The notes beneath the pieces were generated by a model. It had not been told where the DNA came from. It searched no databases and saw only the letters and a program-made list of their open reading frames with translations. The position numbers and the translations under genes were made by a program. DNA of 6,256 nucleotides, from assembly GCA_030611285.1 (NCBI GenBank), contig JAUWQC010000061.1:1-6256 (forward strand). Reading direction: 5' to 3'. Position 1 is the stretch's first letter, and every line of letters begins with the position of its first letter. Source of the stretch: a bacterium. Its GTDB lineage: Bacteria > Actinomycetota > Humimicrobiia > Humimicrobiales > Humimicrobiaceae. Shown piece by piece: positions 4,419 to 6,256 of the stretch.

Positions 4419-5357
4419 ATGAATAGAGAAAGATGCCCAGAACTTTTTAAACGCTATGAAGGAAATCCCATTTTGACGGCGGAAATTTGGCCTTATAAAG
4501 TAGGGACAGTATTTAATCCTGGAGCAATAAAATTTAATGATGAGGTGTTACTTTTGGTGAGAGTTAAAGATAGGCAGGGATATTCCCATTTAACCTGCGC
4601 CAGGAGTAAAGACGGAAAAACAAATTGGCAAATAGACTCAAAACCTACGTTGGAGGCAGATATAAGCGAAGGCGAAGCGATATTTGGATTAGAAGACCCA
4701 AGAATTATTTGGTTAGAAGAACGGCAAGAATATGTGATTAGCTGTGTTTCCTTCTGTGCTGGTGTGGCAGATGAGCCCTCTGGTGTTTCTCTGATCACAA
4801 CTAAAGATTTTTCTAGTTTTAAACGTCTGGATCGACCATTGATACCACCAAATAAAGACGCTTCTTTATTTCCTAAAACTTTTAAAGGACGTTATGCTCT
4901 TATTCACAGACCTATTGTTGAAGGTAGAGCCGATATTTGGATTTCTTTTTCACCCGATCTAAAAAATTGGGGTGACCATAAGGTACTTATTCCTGCTGGG
5001 CATAGGAGTTGGGATGAGACTAAAGTAGGTTTAGGACCTCAACCTATTGAAACAACTGAGGGCTGGTTGATTATTTATCATGGAGTAAGGAAGACAGCTT
5101 CTGGAAGTATTTATCGGATTAGCATGTCTTTATTAGACCTGGATACTCTCCAGTTAATTCACCGAAGTAAGGAATGGGTTTTGGGTCCTAAAGAAGATTA
5201 TGAAAGAGTGGGTGATGTAGATGATGTTGTTTTTCCTTGTGGAGCTGTTGTTAACAAGAAAACAAACGAACTTTTGATTTATTACGGCGCTGCTGATTCA
5301 GTAGTTGGATTAGCCATAGCTGATTTAGACGAGATTATGCTCGCCATGGTTGAATAA
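4419..5357 (+). CDS. GH130 family glycoside phosphorylase (beta-mannoside type)
   Basis: The 312-residue protein has the length and motif order of GH130, a five-bladed beta-propeller family of inverting phosphorylases (some hydrolases). These cleave beta-1,4- or beta-1,2-mannosides with phosphate to give mannose 1-phosphate. Visible motifs are NPGAI (33-37), a strand ending in LLVR (48), SHLTCARSKDG (56-66), and GLEDPRI (90-96) with the catalytic Asp93. Further on are DASLFP (147-152), LIHRP (161-165), WDETKVGLG (198-206), GWLIIYHGV (215-223), VVFPCGAVV (270-278) and YYGAAD (288-293). No signal peptide is present, so it should act in the cytosol. The start follows GAGGT (4408-4412) by six bases. 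It ends 28 bases before the glycosyltransferase start, so the two probably share an operon for salvage or remodelling of a mannose-containing glycan. Exact linkage specificity cannot be told. The gene looks intact. Confidence 0.92.
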   Translation: MNRERCPELFKRYEGNPILTAEIWPYKVGTVFNPGAIKFNDEVLLLVRVKDRQGYSHLTCARSKDGKTNWQIDSKPTLEADISEGEAIFGLEDPRIIWLEERQEYVISCVSFCAGVADEPSGVSLITTKDFSSFKRLDRPLIPPNKDASLFPKTFKGRYALIHRPIVEGRADIWISFSPDLKNWGDHKVLIPAGHRSWDETKVGLGPQPIETTEGWLIIYHGVRKTASGSIYRISMSLLDLDTLQLIHRSKEWVLGPKEDYERVGDVDDVVFPCGAVVNKKTNELLIYYGAADSVVGLAIADLDEIMLAMVE

Positions 5358-5369
5358 TAGATAGATCAA

Positions 5370-5377
5370 AAGGAGGG
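5370..5377 (+). promoter_or_regulatory. Ribosome binding site pointing to an ACG start
   Basis: AAGGAGGG is nearly perfect. It lies 8 bases before ACG at 5386 but 20 bases before the first in-frame ATG at 5398. Optimal spacing selects 5386 as the translation start of the glycosyltransferase. Confidence 0.65.
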
Positions 5378-5385
5378 TTCACACC

Positions 5386-6256
5386 ACGAAAATCGCAATG
5401 CTAACAAGATGGAATGCTACCTGTGGAATATCAATGCATGCGGAATTAGTAGCAAAAGAGTGGATAAAAAAATATGATCTAACTATTTTTGCGCCTACAT
5501 TAGAATCTGCACGGGATTGGTATCATCAAATTGTCGAAAAACCTGATGAAGATTATGTAATAAGGGGATATGAACAGCCCATGGCTCTAGGTGAGTCGGG
5601 ATGGATTGATGATAGGTTATGGAAAGAAAATTACGATATTCTTGTTGTCCAGGGATTAGCACTTATGCCTATCCAAACTCTTCTCAAAATCTGGAAGAAG
5701 ATCAAGGCAAAAAAAATTCTCGTAGTGCATGAAGGCAAATTACCCACCTATGAAGGTTTTTATAAATGCGAATTTGACGGCATCGTTTGTTTTGATAGCA
5801 AATATAAATCGATGCTATCGAGAAGATATTCTCCAGATAAGATTCATATAATACCCTATCCCTGCCATCCAGTTGTGCGAGGCAATAAGGCACTGGCAAG
5901 GAAAAAGTCAAGTATTTCTAAGGAGAAGATAATATTATTCTCATTTGGGAGACAGCCATTAAAAGAGTATAAGGACTATCTTAAAGTAGTTGAGGAATTG
6001 AAGGGAGAGTATGAAATAAAGTATGTTGTCCTTCGATCAGATCATAAGTGGAACCAAAAGGAACTTCCCAAGTTTTTGGATTTAAGAATGGAGGCCCCAC
6101 CGACTGAAAAAATTTATGAATATTTACAAGTGGCGGATATACATCTAATACCCAAAGCACCTACAGATTCAGTTGTTGTTTCAAGCACAGTTTTTCAATG
6201 TTTAGGTGCTTTGACACCAATAGTTGTCCCAAATACCAGGCATTTTGAATTATTAG
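5386..6256 (+). CDS. GT-B fold glycosyltransferase (GT4-like), 3' end outside window
   Basis: About 290 residues are visible and the frame is still open at the window end. The N-terminal Rossmann domain opens with KIAMLTRWNATCGISMHAEL, where the first strand leads into the Gly-rich turn of GT-B transferases. It continues through YDILVVQGLALM and a second-half strand ILVVHEGKLPTYEGFY. A linker leads to the C-terminal domain around residue 185 (LFSFGRQPLKEYKDY, the usual 'FSFGR...KG' strand-loop). The part with CLGALTPIVVPNTRHFEL corresponds to the sugar-nucleotide site region; the canonical E-x7-E is not clear in what is visible. The best start is ACG 5386, chosen by the ribosome site and because the family begins at 'MKIAML'. 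An in-frame TAG lies at 5362-5364, and ATG 5398 would cut off the first strand. Donor and acceptor are unknown; with the GH130 neighbour a mannose-related glycan is plausible. Confidence 0.85.

Noticed and set aside
4493..4798. 101-codon ORF on minus inside the GH130 gene
   Set aside because: It is a shadow of an intact, conserved gene on +.
5702..5911. 69-codon ORF on minus inside the glycosyltransferase
   Set aside because: It is a shadow of the + gene.

Overview
The window looks like AT-rich bacterial DNA from an organism I cannot name. Shine-Dalgarno sequences are clear in several places (GGGAGGT, GAAAGGTGGTGA, AAGGAGGG), there is a perfect TTGACA -35 box, and the genes run in short operons. 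An RRM protein with a Gly/Arg tail, IS3-type debris and a GH130 enzyme beside a glycosyltransferase fit many uncultivated low-GC bacteria and do not decide the phylum. Base composition is uneven: the first gene (1-498) is by eye much more AT-rich than the RRM and GH130 genes.

Layout. Bases 1-498 hold the 3' part of a NYN-domain (PIN-like ribonuclease) gene on +. Bases 499-923 hold no gene but several short tandem and inverted repeats. Bases 924-986 are a lone IS3-type end that cuts off a minus-strand ParB-like gene (987-1146). Upstream of that, on the same strand, are a 23-residue Lys/Asp/Gly peptide gene (1159-1230) and a small acidic-protein gene broken by one frameshift and one stop (1379-1631). 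Next on minus is an intact RRM RNA-binding protein (1823-2149) with a strong Shine-Dalgarno and a probable long 5' leader. Bases 2373-2544 hold the most unusual non-coding element: an imperfect rod-like hairpin of about 32 pairs, next to a 7-bp hairpin with a U-tract on the minus strand. Downstream on + is a winged-helix plus helical-domain protein (2630-3349) that I tentatively relate to the predicted pPIWI-associating nuclease/HEPN-like defence families. Bases 3288-3691 are a tyrosine recombinase with its middle deleted. Bases 4080-4335 are an IS3 OrfA remnant joined to a membrane-protein tail, ending in the same kind of IS end as at 986 and in the same orientation.

Just outside that IS end a good sigma70-type promoter (4344-4371) drives a healthy operon: a GH130 glycoside phosphorylase (4419-5357) and, 28 bases on, a GT-B glycosyltransferase (5386 to the window end) whose best start is the non-standard codon ACG.

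Interpretation. The stretch 987-4335 reads as an accessory island of decayed phage or mobile genes between two directly oriented IS ends. It keeps two intact genes (RRM and the defence-like protein) and one structured RNA. The GH130-glycosyltransferase pair is ordinary carbohydrate metabolism, probably a mannose-containing glycan, beginning right at the island border. The best candidate for an undescribed system is the structured RNA plus the defence-like gene 86 bases downstream, an arrangement reminiscent of abiF-type HEPN genes preceded by an RNA. That link is inference.
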